A DNA stretch of 64,000 bases from CAZDWZ01 sp964509425 (GCA_964509425.1 CAZDWZ010000007.1:285075-349074), one strand, 5' to 3'; positions 9,329 through 18,660 are shown, counted from the first letter of the stretch. Notes: generated by a model not told the origin, from the letters alone. Program-made: numbers and translations.

Positions 9329-10612
9329 TTACCGGCGAAGCCGATCGGGGAGCGAGTTCCAGTCCCAGCCGGGCAACAGGAGGAGGTGGTCCCAGCTCCC
9401 CAGTTGCTCGGCCTCGTTCGCGTAGACGGGGAGCGTCCGAATCTCCTCCGCGCGCGCGAGCGGGATCAGGCACGAGCGGGTCTGCCCCGGACTCGTCCAC
9501 CCCGTCACCAGCTTGAGCACCGCGTGGGGGTTTTTCTCCGTGAGGCACTTGATTGTCACCACCGCGTTCTTGCCGAACCGCTGCCGCAGGAGGTCGGCGG
9601 AGGTCGGGTCCTCGCGGTCCCGATTCGCCAACAGCCGTCCCGAGTACTTCCCGTCGCACCACACCATCACGCGGTTGTTGGGGTTCGCCTCCACCATGCG
9701 CCCGACGATGCGCTGCAAGTGGTTGTGCGTGTCCGCGTCGTCGTCACCGACCGCCACCGGCACGACCGTCATCTTCGCGTCGAACGCCGCGTCGAACACC
9801 CGGTAGTAGGCGTGGAGCGTCGGACCCCACCCCACGACCTTCTGCATCGCGTCCATGATCGTGGTCTCGTCCTTCGTCTCCACCGCCGCGAGCAGCATCG
9901 GCAGCGCCTTCTCGTTCTTCGCTTGGACGCCGATGACCAGGTGCGTGAACCCCCAGCGCCCGAGTCGCCCGACCATGTCCGAGCCGTAGTTGTACGCCGG
10001 CTGCGGCTCGTTCCCCGCAGCCTCGTCGTAGAACAGGACTCGCGTCTGTCGCGTGAGCGACTCCATCAGCCCTCGCACCGTCTTCGGGTTGCCGGCCGTG
10101 TTCACCTCGTCCCGGAGCGCCTTCACCCGCCGCGGCCCGACCGCCGCCTTCTCCATCTCGTTCTTCCAGCCGGTCTGCAGGCGTAGAACCGCCTCGGCCT
10201 CGAGTTCCGGGATGATCGGCGACTTCGGGTTTCGCGCCGACTTGCTGACGGCCACCGACACCGTCTTGTCCTTGCTCCGGGTGATCTGCGCGACCTCGTG
10301 CCCGTGAACGTCGTAGACGACCGCGTCGACCTCCTCGTCGAAGCGGAGGCGCACCCGGATCTCCGGCCGGTCCGGGTCCTCGAGGGCGATCCCGACGGCG
10401 TCGGCCAGCTTCGCCTTCAGCTCGGCGCGCGTCTCCCCGTCGAGCCACTTGCGGCTCTCCTTCGGCTCGTTCCACCGCACGAGCAGCGCCGCGTTCCGCT
10501 CCAGGTACGCGCCGACCTTCGCCTCCACGTCCGCCGTGCCCTGGGCCTTCCCGCCGGGCTGCAGGCCCACGAGGGCCGCCGCCGCGATCACCGCCACCAG
10601 TCCGCTTCGCAT
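9329..10612 (-). CDS. large secreted GC-rich hypothetical protein
   Basis: The 427-residue product starts with a signal peptide (MRSGLVAVIAAAALVGLQPG, likely cut after KAQ) and should be exported. The mature part has a helical N-terminal third, a possible Rossmann-like segment around HLVIGVQAKNEKALPMLL, and strands such as RVMVWCDGKYSGRLL near residue 330. I do not recognise a family with confidence. GGAGG lies 5 bases before the ATG at 10612. The GC jump at both gene borders is abrupt, and an inverted repeat (10626-10656) sits just upstream. The opposite strand is also open for long stretches, but only because of the high GC. Confidence 0.7.
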   Translation of the reverse strand: MRSGLVAVIAAAALVGLQPGGKAQGTADVEAKVGAYLERNAALLVRWNEPKESRKWLDGETRAELKAKLADAVGIALEDPDRPEIRVRLRFDEEVDAVVYDVHGHEVAQITRSKDKTVSVAVSKSARNPKSPIIPELEAEAVLRLQTGWKNEMEKAAVGPRRVKALRDEVNTAGNPKTVRGLMESLTRQTRVLFYDEAAGNEPQPAYNYGSDMVGRLGRWGFTHLVIGVQAKNEKALPMLLAAVETKDETTIMDAMQKVVGWGPTLHAYYRVFDAAFDAKMTVVPVAVGDDDADTHNHLQRIVGRMVEANPNNRVMVWCDGKYSGRLLANRDREDPTSADLLRQRFGKNAVVTIKCLTEKNPHAVLKLVTGWTSPGQTRSCLIPLARAEEIRTLPVYANEAEQLGSWDHLLLLPGWDWNSLPDRLRR

Positions 10613-10625
10613 GGGAACCTCCGCC

Positions 10626-10656
10626 GTCTCGATCAGAGTCAGTCCGAGATCGAGAC
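10626..10656. repeat. 9-bp inverted repeat upstream of the gene at 9329
   Basis: Perfect arms GTCTCGATC (10626-10634) and GATCGAGAC (10648-10656), spaced by 13 bases, lie 14 bases upstream of the start codon at 10612. This is close enough to affect translation as an mRNA hairpin or to act as an operator. Confidence 0.5.
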
Positions 10657-10915
10657 AGGTGTTTGAAACACACAGAACATTCTTCCGTAGAATTACTGAC
10701 TCTTCTGAGAGGGTTGGGAGATCGGTAGGATACGGAAAAAGTTATGCGTGATCGATCTCCGTGAGCGATACCCAAGTGTAACGATACAATATCATTTCCC
10801 ATGCGTTTCAGTCCGAAGTCGCTCCCTTGTCGCGGTCATACCGCTCGGCGGCTTCCGATCGTATCCATTTGAACGAGGGCTAGTTTTAAACGCTTCAACT
10901 TAAGGACTTCCAGGT

Positions 10916-11791
10916 ATGCGACGAGAGCTCCGTAACTATCCGAAGCCGCCGTTTGTTCGACAACCGCAACCTTGGCCGGGATTAGCATCCAAGATGCAAC
11001 CGAAACCCGATCACGGTGAGGAGACTTACCGAGGTTCCGGACGACTTCAAGATCGAAAGGCACTCATCACAGGCGGTGATTCCGGAATTGGACGCGCGGC
11101 CGCAATAGCATTTGCGCGAGAAGGAGCTGATGTCGCGATTAACTACCTTCCGTTTGAGGAGTCCGACGCTCTCGAAGTAATCGAGCTGATTCAGGCGGAG
11201 GGTCGGCGTGCAGTGGCGATCCCCGGCGATATTCGAAGCGAACGATTCTGCGAAACTCTTGTAAAGGATGCAGCCGGAGCACTCGGCGGACTGGATCTTT
11301 TGGTGAACAACGCGGCGCACCAGACCTCCCAGACTTCAATCGAAGAACTTTCGACCGAGCAATTTGACGCGACGTTTAAAACGAACGTGTACGCGATGTT
11401 CTGGATAACCAAAGCTGCGCTCCGGCATATGCAGAGGGGTGCTGCCATTATCAACACGACTTCGATCCAGGCGTATGATTCGTCGGAGAATCTCTTGGAC
11501 TACGCCCAAACGAAAGCGGCACAAGTTGCGTTTACAAAATCGCTTGCAAAGCAGCTTGCGCCCCGTGGTATCCGCGTGAACGCGGTAGCACCGGGTCCAG
11601 TGTGGACTCCTCTCCAACCTTCCGGAGGGCAGCCTCCGGAAAAGATCGAAAAATTTGGAGAGAAAACTCCAATGGGACGACCCGGCCAACCGGCGGAGCT
11701 GGCCGGTGCGTTTGTCCTCCTGGCTTCAGACGAATCGAGTTATGTAACTGGCGAAGTGTACGGGGTTACCGGCGGTCACATGACACCCTAG
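10916..11791 (+). CDS. SDR family oxidoreductase (YhdF/GSP39-like)
   Basis: The 291-residue product is a classical short-chain dehydrogenase/reductase, an NAD(P)H-dependent cytosolic enzyme acting on alcohol or carbonyl groups. It has the long N-terminal extension (PWPGLASKMQPKPDHGEETY) of the general-stress YhdF/YdaD/GSP39 group. The cofactor motif TGGDSGIG (52-59), the NNAA motif (131-134) and the tetrad N157, S183, Y196 and K200 are all present. Length matches the family. The ATG at 10916 has AAGGA upstream. It stands alone; the physiological substrate cannot be told. Confidence 0.9.
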   Translation: MRRELRNYPKPPFVRQPQPWPGLASKMQPKPDHGEETYRGSGRLQDRKALITGGDSGIGRAAAIAFAREGADVAINYLPFEESDALEVIELIQAEGRRAVAIPGDIRSERFCETLVKDAAGALGGLDLLVNNAAHQTSQTSIEELSTEQFDATFKTNVYAMFWITKAALRHMQRGAAIINTTSIQAYDSSENLLDYAQTKAAQVAFTKSLAKQLAPRGIRVNAVAPGPVWTPLQPSGGQPPEKIEKFGEKTPMGRPGQPAELAGAFVLLASDESSYVTGEVYGVTGGHMTP

Positions 11792-11950
11792 AATCTCGAC
11801 GCCCGACCCAGGCAGGATTTGCGGAGCGTGCGTTCGCATTGTCCTGGACCTGAGAGGAATGCTTATCTTACGAAGGCAATCTCAAAAATTCTGACAAACT
11901 CGGAAAGATTGCTTCTTTAACTCGACCGTAATGCCGCGTAAAATTGCGGA

Positions 11951-12559
11951 ATGGATGATCTCTCGAGAGTTCGACGGCTGTTGTTCAACATTTCTTTCGG
12001 CGCCATTATCTTGTTCGCTCTCGTAAGTATTTGGCTCCTCACTTCCTCGAGCGAAGCGGCGTTCGTCTCCACTGGACGAAAACTCAAGCTCGTAAACGGT
12101 CAGCCATCGACTCATCTCACCTTCGACCTCGGAACCGAAATCACACTCGACACGCGAGTGCTCTTTTCCGCCGCCAGCCCGAGAACGTTCGTCACGGCCG
12201 GCGTGAGCGCGCAGTATCATTACCTCAGTGACGCCGCCTACAGGACGCTAAAGACGAAATATGGGAACAGCAAACGTTGTCCTGCGAGTTTTCTCAACTG
12301 GAACGCAAAGCACTTGATGATTCTGACAGAAGACAACCTTCTTGCGCAGAAATTAAACACGGAAGTGAAAGAAGGCGACGCAGTCAAACTGACCGGGGCC
12401 TACTTGCAGTTCAGTGAAGGAGCAGTGGGTGGGAGAAACGCGACAGCTCCAACCGGGAACATGCGATACTTCCTTCTCCGGTCGGCTTCGATTTCCGGAC
12501 GCCTTTATCAAGGAAGAGCGGCGATACCTATTTCCGACATCGAGATCCGGTTGCCGTAA
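11951..12559 (+). CDS. membrane-anchored hypothetical protein
   Basis: The 202-residue product has one N-terminal membrane segment (about residues 10-30, LLFNISFGAIILFALVSIW) followed by a soluble domain that should face the periplasm. The stretch EVKEGDAVKLTGAYL, with its later strands, recalls small OB-type beta barrels, but that is only a pattern guess. The start at 11951 is preceded by a modest GCGGA. It lies alone between the SDR gene and a DUF4112 gene. Confidence 0.6.
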   Translation: MDDLSRVRRLLFNISFGAIILFALVSIWLLTSSSEAAFVSTGRKLKLVNGQPSTHLTFDLGTEITLDTRVLFSAASPRTFVTAGVSAQYHYLSDAAYRTLKTKYGNSKRCPASFLNWNAKHLMILTEDNLLAQKLNTEVKEGDAVKLTGAYLQFSEGAVGGRNATAPTGNMRYFLLRSASISGRLYQGRAAIPISDIEIRLP

Positions 12560-12962
12560 TTCTTGTTTTGACTTCGAACAGCTACCATGCCGGATTCAGC
12601 GTTCGTGTCTTGGACGATTCCAGCGATCTCTTCCTAGACGCCGAGCTTCAGAATCTGCGGAAACGCGCACTCTTACTGGTTGCGGTTGTGAAAATGCACG
12701 CCGAGCGACCCTTATAAAATGCCGAACAACATCCCAAAAAAATAGAACGCGAAGTCTCATGTGGAACTCTTTTACACCTTTAGGGTATGCACTAACACTG
12801 ATTAGTCGCTTTGAGACCCGAGACTTTACGAGTCTCTCTCATTTATTCCCGATATACCCAGTCTCAGCCGACGAGCGCCGGCTCATGACGGCGGTCCTAG
12901 CGTTCTCTCGAAGAAAGCCGTTCAATGATGGTAGCTAGTTATCCACCAACCGAATTTCCCCA
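12560..12962. other. intergenic, nothing recognised
   Basis: About 400 bases. A plus-strand frame covers part of it, but as an out-of-frame continuation from the preceding gene. No RNA gene or strong hairpin was found. Confidence 0.35.
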
Positions 12963-13493
12963 ATGTTGAGTCGCCTCTTGGCTTCAAAGTCTTCGAAAAC
13001 GCCCCTCTTCGGAACTGCGGATGAGCATGCGGCCATCGGCCGATTGAGGCGGCTCGCAACGCTGCTCGACTCTGCAGTGAGAATTCCCGGCACCGAGGTC
13101 AAGGTAGGCGTCGACGCCATAATCGGATTTGTTCCCGGAATTGGAGATGCCTTCGCCGCACTATTTTCGACCTATATTCTCATTTCCTCCGCCCGCATTG
13201 GAGCATCTCGTCCACTCTTACTCCGAATGTTCGGAAATTCACTGCTCGATCTGCTCATCGGAGCAATTCCCGTCGTGGGAGATATCTTCGACATCGCTTG
13301 GAAGTCGAACTCTCGAAACATTGACCTTCTCGAACGTGCCGTGGCGGAACGGAGGATTCAAGAACGGAGTGTCGAAGAAACCGGGAAGGCGTTTATCTTC
13401 CTGGGCATCGCGATACTTTTTTTCGGCATTTTCCTAGCCGTAATGATCGGTGCGGGATTGTTCTGGCTCATTTTCAAGTCCTTCAACTCGTAA
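12963..13493 (+). CDS. DUF4112 membrane protein
   Basis: The 176-residue product matches the DUF4112 pattern: a conserved central motif around VKVGVDAIIGFVPGIGDAF (residues 46-64), a second glycine-rich hydrophobic hairpin (LLDLLIGAIPVVGDIFDIAW), and a C-terminal membrane segment (about 143-170). It probably sits in the inner membrane. The function of the family is unknown. There is no strong ribosome binding site before the ATG at 12963. Its stop codon lies inside the repeat at 13491-13513. Confidence 0.8.
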   Translation: MLSRLLASKSSKTPLFGTADEHAAIGRLRRLATLLDSAVRIPGTEVKVGVDAIIGFVPGIGDAFAALFSTYILISSARIGASRPLLLRMFGNSLLDLLIGAIPVVGDIFDIAWKSNSRNIDLLERAVAERRIQERSVEETGKAFIFLGIAILFFGIFLAVMIGAGLFWLIFKSFNS

Positions 13494-13513
13494 CGTTATA
13501 TCCTAACGTTATA
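13491..13513. repeat. direct repeat of TAACGTTATA
   Basis: The 10-mer TAACGTTATA occurs at 13491-13500 and again at 13504-13513, with TCC between. Each copy contains the palindrome TAACGTTA. The first copy supplies the stop codon of the DUF4112 gene, and the pair lies about 105 bases upstream of wrbA. Confidence 0.4.
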
Positions 13514-13618
13514 AAATACCGCTCAGCAATTGCGGCCGCGATCCTCGCTTCCGCGCAGTTCCATTTTCCAGTAGATGATTGTGACCTGATCTCGAGAGAC
13601 CATCACAGAGGAATACGT

Positions 13619-14239
13619 ATGAGTGCCAAGATTCAAATTATTTTTTCTAGCATCTATGGACATGTCTGGAAGCTTGCGGAGGCCATCGCGGAGGGTTCGA
13701 AAGGAGTCGCGGGTGCCGAAGTTGAGGTCTTCCAAGTCACCGAAACTCTCCCCGAGGAAGTATTGAAGAAGATGGGAGCGGTCGAAGCAAAAAAAGCATT
13801 TGCCCATATTCCGATCGCGGACCCCAAACGGCTCGCGGAAGCGGATGCGATCATCCTCGGCTCGCCAACGAGATATGGCTCTGTAAATGCTCAGATGCAA
13901 GCGTTTATGGACGCAACCGGCGGTCTTTGGGGAACCGGCGCACTCATCGGAAAGATTGGCAGTGCTTTCACTTCTACCGCAAGCCAGCACGGCGGCCAGG
14001 AAACGACTCTGTTGTCTATGTCCACATTCTTCTTTCACCAAGGGATGTTGATCGCCGGAGTGCCTTATAGCACGAAGGAGCTTCTCACCCTCGAAGAGAT
14101 GACCGGTGGAACGCCTTACGGCAGCACCACCATAGCGGGACCGAAGGGTGAACGTCAGCCAAGCCCCAATGAGCTCGCGATTGCTCGGGCACAAGGGAAG
14201 CACGTGGCGAGTTTGGCCTCGAAGCTCGCGAGAGAGTAG
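13619..14239 (+). CDS. wrbA: NAD(P)H:quinone oxidoreductase WrbA
   Basis: The 206-residue flavodoxin-fold protein matches WrbA, a tetrameric FMN enzyme that reduces quinones by two electrons and protects against redox stress in the cytoplasm. Evidence is the flavodoxin start (IQIIFSSIYGHVWKLAEAIA), SPTRYGSVNAQMQAFMD (about 80-97), the FMN-loop TSTASQHGGQETT, GTPYGSTTIAG near 165-175, and a length close to the 198 of E. coli. AGAGGAA precedes the ATG at 13619. It is a single gene converging on a lipoprotein gene. Confidence 0.92.
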   Translation: MSAKIQIIFSSIYGHVWKLAEAIAEGSKGVAGAEVEVFQVTETLPEEVLKKMGAVEAKKAFAHIPIADPKRLAEADAIILGSPTRYGSVNAQMQAFMDATGGLWGTGALIGKIGSAFTSTASQHGGQETTLLSMSTFFFHQGMLIAGVPYSTKELLTLEEMTGGTPYGSTTIAGPKGERQPSPNELAIARAQGKHVASLASKLARE

Positions 14240-14299
14240 AACTCGTCCGCCTGAACGGAAAATATCCTATTTGGCGTAACAACACCGACGCTTTCAGAA

Positions 14300-15790
14300 T
14301 CAACGGCCGCGGTAACCGAAAACGAGAGCGAATTTCTCGGCAGCCGCGACCGAGGGATACTGGAAATTCTCATCGAGCTTAACGTCTGTCGAACGATCTT
14401 TCTCCGGATTCAACCACGCCATTGATTGACCTTCGGCGTGAAGCAAGATTTGTTCACCAATAGTCCGAACGAACCATGCGTGTTCAGCGGATGAGGTAGG
14501 CGAGCGTCTCCAGGAGTTGGCTTTCGGGTCGAACAACCAGCTGGCCTGAGCTCCTCGCGTAGAGTACTTGGACGTGAGAATATCGTACGCATCTTTCTGC
14601 AGGAGCAGCCGGTCTCCTGCCGAATAAAGCTTAAACTCGCGGTCCACAGGTGCACCGACGCGTGCGATTTCATGCCATCGATCGTTTTCCGGATCGTAGA
14701 TTCGACCTAAAGATTTGGCTCGGGGAGTCCACACAACGAGTCGGGCACCGCTCCACGCCGCGCTCACACCCTCCTCAGGCAAAGGTGCATTTTTTCCACT
14801 CATTCCCTTCCATTGCCGGCTCCGAAGATTAAAAAATATTCCGGGATGCCGTTGGATCTCTCTTTCGAGCTTGTTTGAATCCGCTGGCTCTGGAGACGGG
14901 AACTCTTCTCGCATCGCTCGTTCACGCAGCCTCTCTTCGCGGAGAGATTTGAGGCTCTCCTCGTCGACCGTCCAGTTCGGGAAATAAAGAAACAGATGGC
15001 CGCCGCCGAGAATTGGTGGGAGTGCTTCATTCTCCACGCCATCAAACACCGGCTTTGGGAGAACGGAAAGCGTCGCCGTCTCCGACGCGATGAACCTGAG
15101 TGCAATCGGATTAGCGCGCGGTACGATAATCGCGCCATCAGTCACTTTGTACACTTGCGCACTGCTCTCCGTGCTCGCCACATATTCCCGCTCGGCGTGC
15201 GGAATTGCATCGCGTAAGGCAGGAACTTCAATCCATTCGCCTTTGCTCCTCGAATAGCGATACGAGTCCGAAACTGGAATGTAGACAGGAGGCATGGCGG
15301 CATTCACCGGATCCGGCGAGAGAAACGAAAGTAACGAAGAGAAGAATGATTCGCATCGCTGTTCGTCTTTTACGCGAAATCCACCGAAGAGCAGCAGGCC
15401 ATCGTTCACGGTGAGTAAGTGCGAGTCGCGGCGCACGATGGGTGCGTTTTTTCCAGGCACTTCAACCAAACTCTTGCGATCTGTATCAAGCACGAAGAGT
15501 TTGAGCCGCTCCGTCGTGCCCTGAGAGGCGGCGCACTCATGGCTCGTCCCCATCACCAGGTAAACGACATTTCCATCAAAAAGCGGCTCCGTGAGGTGAG
15601 ACAACCCTCGTGGAACTTTCACAGCAAATCGCGGAATTGCTTCTCCCGGATAAACGATTCCGATTGACTGCTCCTCCTCTCCCGGAAGATACAAATCCGG
15701 ATGGCAGGAGAGGAGGGCAAGTGAGCAGACCAAGGCGAGAGCGAGGACATCTACGCGCCGTATCTTTTGATTAGTGGTTGCAGCGTTCAT
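14300..15790 (-). CDS. kelch-like beta-propeller lipoprotein
   Basis: The 496-residue product has a lipoprotein signal peptide with lipobox LLSC (cysteine near residue 29), so it is likely tethered to an envelope membrane. Repeats resembling kelch blades recur through the sequence (for example NDGLLLFGGFR, SDSYRYSRSKGEWIEVP, GRIYDPENDRWHEI, SWLFDPKANSWRRSP), each with the Gly pair or aromatic-W spacing of the family. This predicts a beta-propeller that binds a partner or glycan. No enzyme motif was seen. Both flanking spacers are short. Confidence 0.75.
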   Translation of the reverse strand: MNAATTNQKIRRVDVLALALVCSLALLSCHPDLYLPGEEEQSIGIVYPGEAIPRFAVKVPRGLSHLTEPLFDGNVVYLVMGTSHECAASQGTTERLKLFVLDTDRKSLVEVPGKNAPIVRRDSHLLTVNDGLLLFGGFRVKDEQRCESFFSSLLSFLSPDPVNAAMPPVYIPVSDSYRYSRSKGEWIEVPALRDAIPHAEREYVASTESSAQVYKVTDGAIIVPRANPIALRFIASETATLSVLPKPVFDGVENEALPPILGGGHLFLYFPNWTVDEESLKSLREERLRERAMREEFPSPEPADSNKLEREIQRHPGIFFNLRSRQWKGMSGKNAPLPEEGVSAAWSGARLVVWTPRAKSLGRIYDPENDRWHEIARVGAPVDREFKLYSAGDRLLLQKDAYDILTSKYSTRGAQASWLFDPKANSWRRSPTSSAEHAWFVRTIGEQILLHAEGQSMAWLNPEKDRSTDVKLDENFQYPSVAAAEKFALVFGYRGR

Positions 15791-16032
15791 CGGCCCTCTC
15801 TGACAAAGCTCAGCACCGAGAGGTTATTCTCGAAACTTTTCAGGGTGGCGCTTGAAAAACCCTCCGTCAACGACGATAAGCACTCCGATTGCAAAAATTG
15901 GAGAGCGTCTTAAGGATCTTTGGTTGATGCCCAGGTTCTTGATGTTCATCCAAGTTCTAAGGCAGGAACAGGGACTCTGAAAACAACAGCCTTCGATAGT
16001 CTCCGGCCGATTCCCGGATCCTTCGCCTCCGC

Positions 16033-16812
16033 TCAGCCCCAAACCTCGTCAATCGCCCTTCGGAAGAGTGCATTTAACTCCGCAGTTGGATCGTGTCCTT
16101 GCTTGGGTACTCGTACTGAGGTTGAGAGGCGTTGAATCTCTCGTTCTAACCAATCATTAAGCACTTGTATCTTCTCTCCGCTCTCAAGCTCGGCACCGCT
16201 ACGCTTCTTTTCCAGGAGATTGTCGATTGCCTGGCGTACCTCGCCCCCTGGCAAAGCACGCTCAAGCACTTTCCCAAACTCCATTGGCACTGCTTCTCTG
16301 CTCCCTTCGATCCATAAACATGAAAGCACCGGTCGGAGGACATAAAAATACTTCTTTACCCGAACGACATCACCTTGAAGGTATTCGCGAAAGTTTCCCG
16401 TCGCCATGCTCAGATAGTGGTGCAGGCAAGCCGTCGGAGAGTACACCGTCGGAATCAGCGCTCGAAGCTCCGCGGCCGTAGCAAACACTTCCCTATAGAG
16501 AATTGGCGAATCGAGCCACTCAAGAAGCGGAGGGTTCGACTTTCGAAACAGTCCGAGCGCCTTCCTGAGGTCCCAGCCACTGAGATCGATCTCTTCGTCG
16601 TCTAGCGGGCGCTCGATCACATCACGACCGTTATCAATTGAGAGATACCATTCGCGGCGCCTGACGTAGACAAATCGCACATCAAAGTCGCTGTCGGCGG
16701 AAGGAAAACCCCAAGCACGGCTTCCCGATTCCACCGCGAGCACGATTTTAACGTCCTCTTCGCGCTCCAGCGCATCGAGTTTTTTCGAAACCGACTGATA
16801 CGGTAGCTCCAT
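16033..16812 (-). CDS. RlaP-type nucleotidyltransferase
   Basis: The 259-residue product belongs to the predicted nucleotidyltransferases of the RlaP/YcgL type (PF10127). The catalytic signature is GS (30-31) followed by DSDFD (40-44), in SGSRAWGFPSADSDFDVRFVY; D42 and D44 would hold the metal. The aromatic segment after it (RREWYLSIDNGRDVIE) and the length are typical. Such enzymes are often linked to RNA repair or nucleic-acid modification, but no RNA ligase gene is nearby, so the role is open. The ATG at 16812 has a weak upstream site. Confidence 0.85.
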   Translation of the reverse strand: MELPYQSVSKKLDALEREEDVKIVLAVESGSRAWGFPSADSDFDVRFVYVRRREWYLSIDNGRDVIERPLDDEEIDLSGWDLRKALGLFRKSNPPLLEWLDSPILYREVFATAAELRALIPTVYSPTACLHHYLSMATGNFREYLQGDVVRVKKYFYVLRPVLSCLWIEGSREAVPMEFGKVLERALPGGEVRQAIDNLLEKKRSGAELESGEKIQVLNDWLEREIQRLSTSVRVPKQGHDPTAELNALFRRAIDEVWG

Positions 16813-16931
16813 GGACGACCCTCTCGATGTGGTGCATGCGAGCTTAACAAAGTATGCCGGTCCCTGCTTGCAAAAAAAGCTCTTGAGAGCGAGCGCGCTC
16901 AGCGAGTGAACGGCAATTGGTTTTTCATCCG

Positions 16932-16975
16932 GTACTCTGTTTAGGCGAGGAAGGGACCTCGCCTAAACAGAGTAC
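16932..16975. repeat. 19-bp perfect inverted repeat
   Basis: Arms 16932-16950 and 16957-16975 are perfectly complementary over 19 bases around a 6-base loop AAGGGA. It is the longest perfect hairpin noticed in the window. It lies 120 bases upstream of the nucleotidyltransferase start and is not followed by a T-run in either direction, so it is not an obvious terminator. Confidence 0.75.
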
Positions 16976-17252
16976 TAATTCCCAAGTCGCGGGAATGCTT
17001 GCTTTACGAAGCGATGCGCAAATCTCAATCGAAATTCGCGATACACAAGGTAACCCGATTCAACCTGGAACGCGCTTTCAGTCCGGCTACAAGTTAAGCG
17101 TCACATCGAACCCATGCCCGAAAACATTCAGAGCTGCTCGGAGCGTCCGGTGGCCACACAAGAGAAAATTGCCGACATTCCGCTCTTCCGAGGCTGAAGC
17201 ACAGTAGTTGGTGCCCAGCATAGCGAGAACGGCGTCGAATCCCGAATAGCTC

Positions 17253-17714
17253 TCAATCGTGAGAGACCGTACGATACGAACCAGCCTCAGATCGGAACGA
17301 GATAGCAATCCGGTTCCAGGCATTAATCGCCGCGACCGCCCAGGTTAGGTCGGCGAGCTCCTTGTCCGAGAACTTGCTACATGCCGCGTCATAAACTGCG
17401 TCAGGTACGTGGCCGTCTGTCACATTCGTAACGGCCTCTGTCCATTCGAGCGCCGCACGCTCGCGGTCCGTGTAGTAAGAAGCTTCACGCCACGCATCGA
17501 GTCCGTAAAGTCTTTGTTCGCTTTCGCCAGCGGCACGAGCATCTTTCCAATGCATGTCGATGCAGTAAGCGCAGCCGTTCATTTGAGACGCACGCAGCTT
17601 CACCATGTGGAGAAGCGTTCGTTCGAGACCCGAGTCTTTAAGGTAGGTCTCTAATGAAGACATTGCTTTGAAGGCGCCGGGAGCAATCTTCCAATATTCC
17701 ATTCGCAGTTTCAT
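17253..17714 (-). CDS. AhpD-like carboxymuconolactone decarboxylase family protein
   Basis: The product (about 153 residues from the ATG at 17714) carries the AhpD core: MVKLRASQMNGCAYCIDMHW, with the redox pair C48/C51 and H55. These proteins are small helical peroxidases or disulfide reductants in the cytoplasm. Family length and the later ALEWTEAVT and WAVAAINAWNR helices agree. The start at 17714 has GGAGG 4 bases upstream; an alternative ATG at 17732 lacks one. No AhpC partner is adjacent. Confidence 0.88.
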   Translation of the reverse strand: MKLRMEYWKIAPGAFKAMSSLETYLKDSGLERTLLHMVKLRASQMNGCAYCIDMHWKDARAAGESEQRLYGLDAWREASYYTDRERAALEWTEAVTNVTDGHVPDAVYDAACSKFSDKELADLTWAVAAINAWNRIAISFRSEAGSYRTVSHD

Positions 17715-18064
17715 TGCGCCTCCTGATTTCATCTCAACCGTCGCGTGTCAGATCCAACGTAGGATAGCTTCTTCAGCTCTTCAAGTCATCCGCGACTTTA
17801 CCGCAATTGAAGCCGCGCGGAATGCTAGCGAGCCAGGAATGAGAAAGCTCCACGGTCCGCTTAATTCGCGCTTCAAATCGAATATAAGAAGGCCAGATCC
17901 CGGATGCTCGTTGTCGTGACGCCGGGAGCACTTGCAACTTATGTCCAAACCGATGGAAGCTCGTGATGAATGGTCTACTGCTGAGTCTGCGCAGTTTGCG
18001 GGCCGCATTGAGCGTGCAATTTGAGAAATCTTTGCTTCGGCAGATTTGAGGGTCAACCGTTGGG
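17715..18064. other. intergenic, nothing recognised
   Basis: About 350 bases between two minus-strand genes. A minus-strand frame exists, but it has no ribosome binding site and an unconvincing composition. Confidence 0.35.
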
Positions 18065-18098
18065 GCGATCCGGAGAGAACTCTCTCGCTCCGGATCGC
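18065..18098 (-). terminator. 11-bp hairpin after the gene at 18120
   Basis: Perfect arms GCGATCCGGAG (18065-18075) and CTCCGGATCGC (18088-18098) lie 21 bases past the stop of the minus gene, with further pairing possible in the loop. No U-tract follows. The placement mirrors the hairpins after other GC-rich genes here. Confidence 0.55.
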
Positions 18099-18119
18099 TG
18101 TGACCACCGGCTTCATCGA

Positions 18120-18461
18120 TCAGTCGTCTAAGGTAATCCTCTCCACACGTGTCCGCGGCACGTCAGAGTAATGAATGATGAGCCGTCCGGGAACTTCGAG
18201 CCACTTTCCACTGGCGGGGTCAAGGCGGAAGACGATCCGCGGACCGCAGAGGTAACGTCCCGGTGGAAAAGTGCGGTCGTACCCCCGCCACAACCAAGTG
18301 TCAGCCATCTCGTAGATGACGCACCCCCGCGTGCTCACCTCCACGGGCTTGTAGCGGCCGTGCTCGATCACCTGCACGTTCATCTTGGGCGGCGGGGCCT
18401 CCGCGTTCGCGCACGCACCCGCGAGCGCGAGTACTGCCAAGGACAGCAAGAGCCTCGACAT
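18120..18461 (-). CDS. small secreted GC-rich hypothetical protein
   Basis: The 113-residue product begins with a clear signal peptide (MSRLLLSLAVLALAGACANA), so it is exported. Cleavage after ANA by signal peptidase I is the simplest reading, and the GACAN stretch makes a lipoprotein less likely. The mature part has two Cys (GCVIY and YLCGPR) that could pair. I recognise no family. The ATG at 18461 was chosen because it gives the signal peptide. It is one of the GC-rich single genes, between hairpins at 18065 and 18479. Confidence 0.65.
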   Translation of the reverse strand: MSRLLLSLAVLALAGACANAEAPPPKMNVQVIEHGRYKPVEVSTRGCVIYEMADTWLWRGYDRTFPPGRYLCGPRIVFRLDPASGKWLEVPGRLIIHYSDVPRTRVERITLDD

Positions 18462-18478
18462 GACATGAATCTCCCGTA

Positions 18479-18520
18479 CAGAGGAAAGTCCGGTCTCCAA
18501 AAAACGCCGGCTTCCCTCTG
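18479..18520. repeat. imperfect inverted repeat upstream of the gene at 18120
   Basis: The left arm (18479-18493, CAGAGG then AAG and CCGG) pairs with the right arm (18507-18520, CCGG, CTT, CCTCTG) over about 13 positions, with one mismatch and one bulge. It begins 17 bases upstream of the start codon. Confidence 0.45.
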
Positions 18521-18642
18521 CGCTCACGGTCTCGCGAACGCAAAGGGAAGCAGAACCCATCTCCTCAAATCTGCCGTAAGCGAAAGGTCGCTTATCAGCT
18601 TCAAAACGACGGTCAACGCGATTCGCATTGATGTCAGATATT

Positions 18643-18660
18643 TGTCGCGCAAGCGCGACA
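18643..18660. repeat. 8-bp GC palindrome
   Basis: Arms TGTCGCGC (18643-18650) and GCGCGACA (18653-18660) around AA form a perfect hairpin between two minus-strand GC-rich genes. Confidence 0.45.

Noticed and set aside
9287..10186. 299-codon plus-strand frame opposite the secreted GC-rich protein
   Set aside because: Its composition is Arg, His, Val and Pro biased, as expected from antisense of GC-rich coding DNA. The minus frame has a signal peptide and ribosome binding site.
16917..17207. Possible gene remnant with IEIRDTQGNPIQPGTRF
   Set aside because: The stretch is protein-like for about 40 residues only, with the 19-bp inverted repeat inside the frame and no start signal. Too little to annotate.
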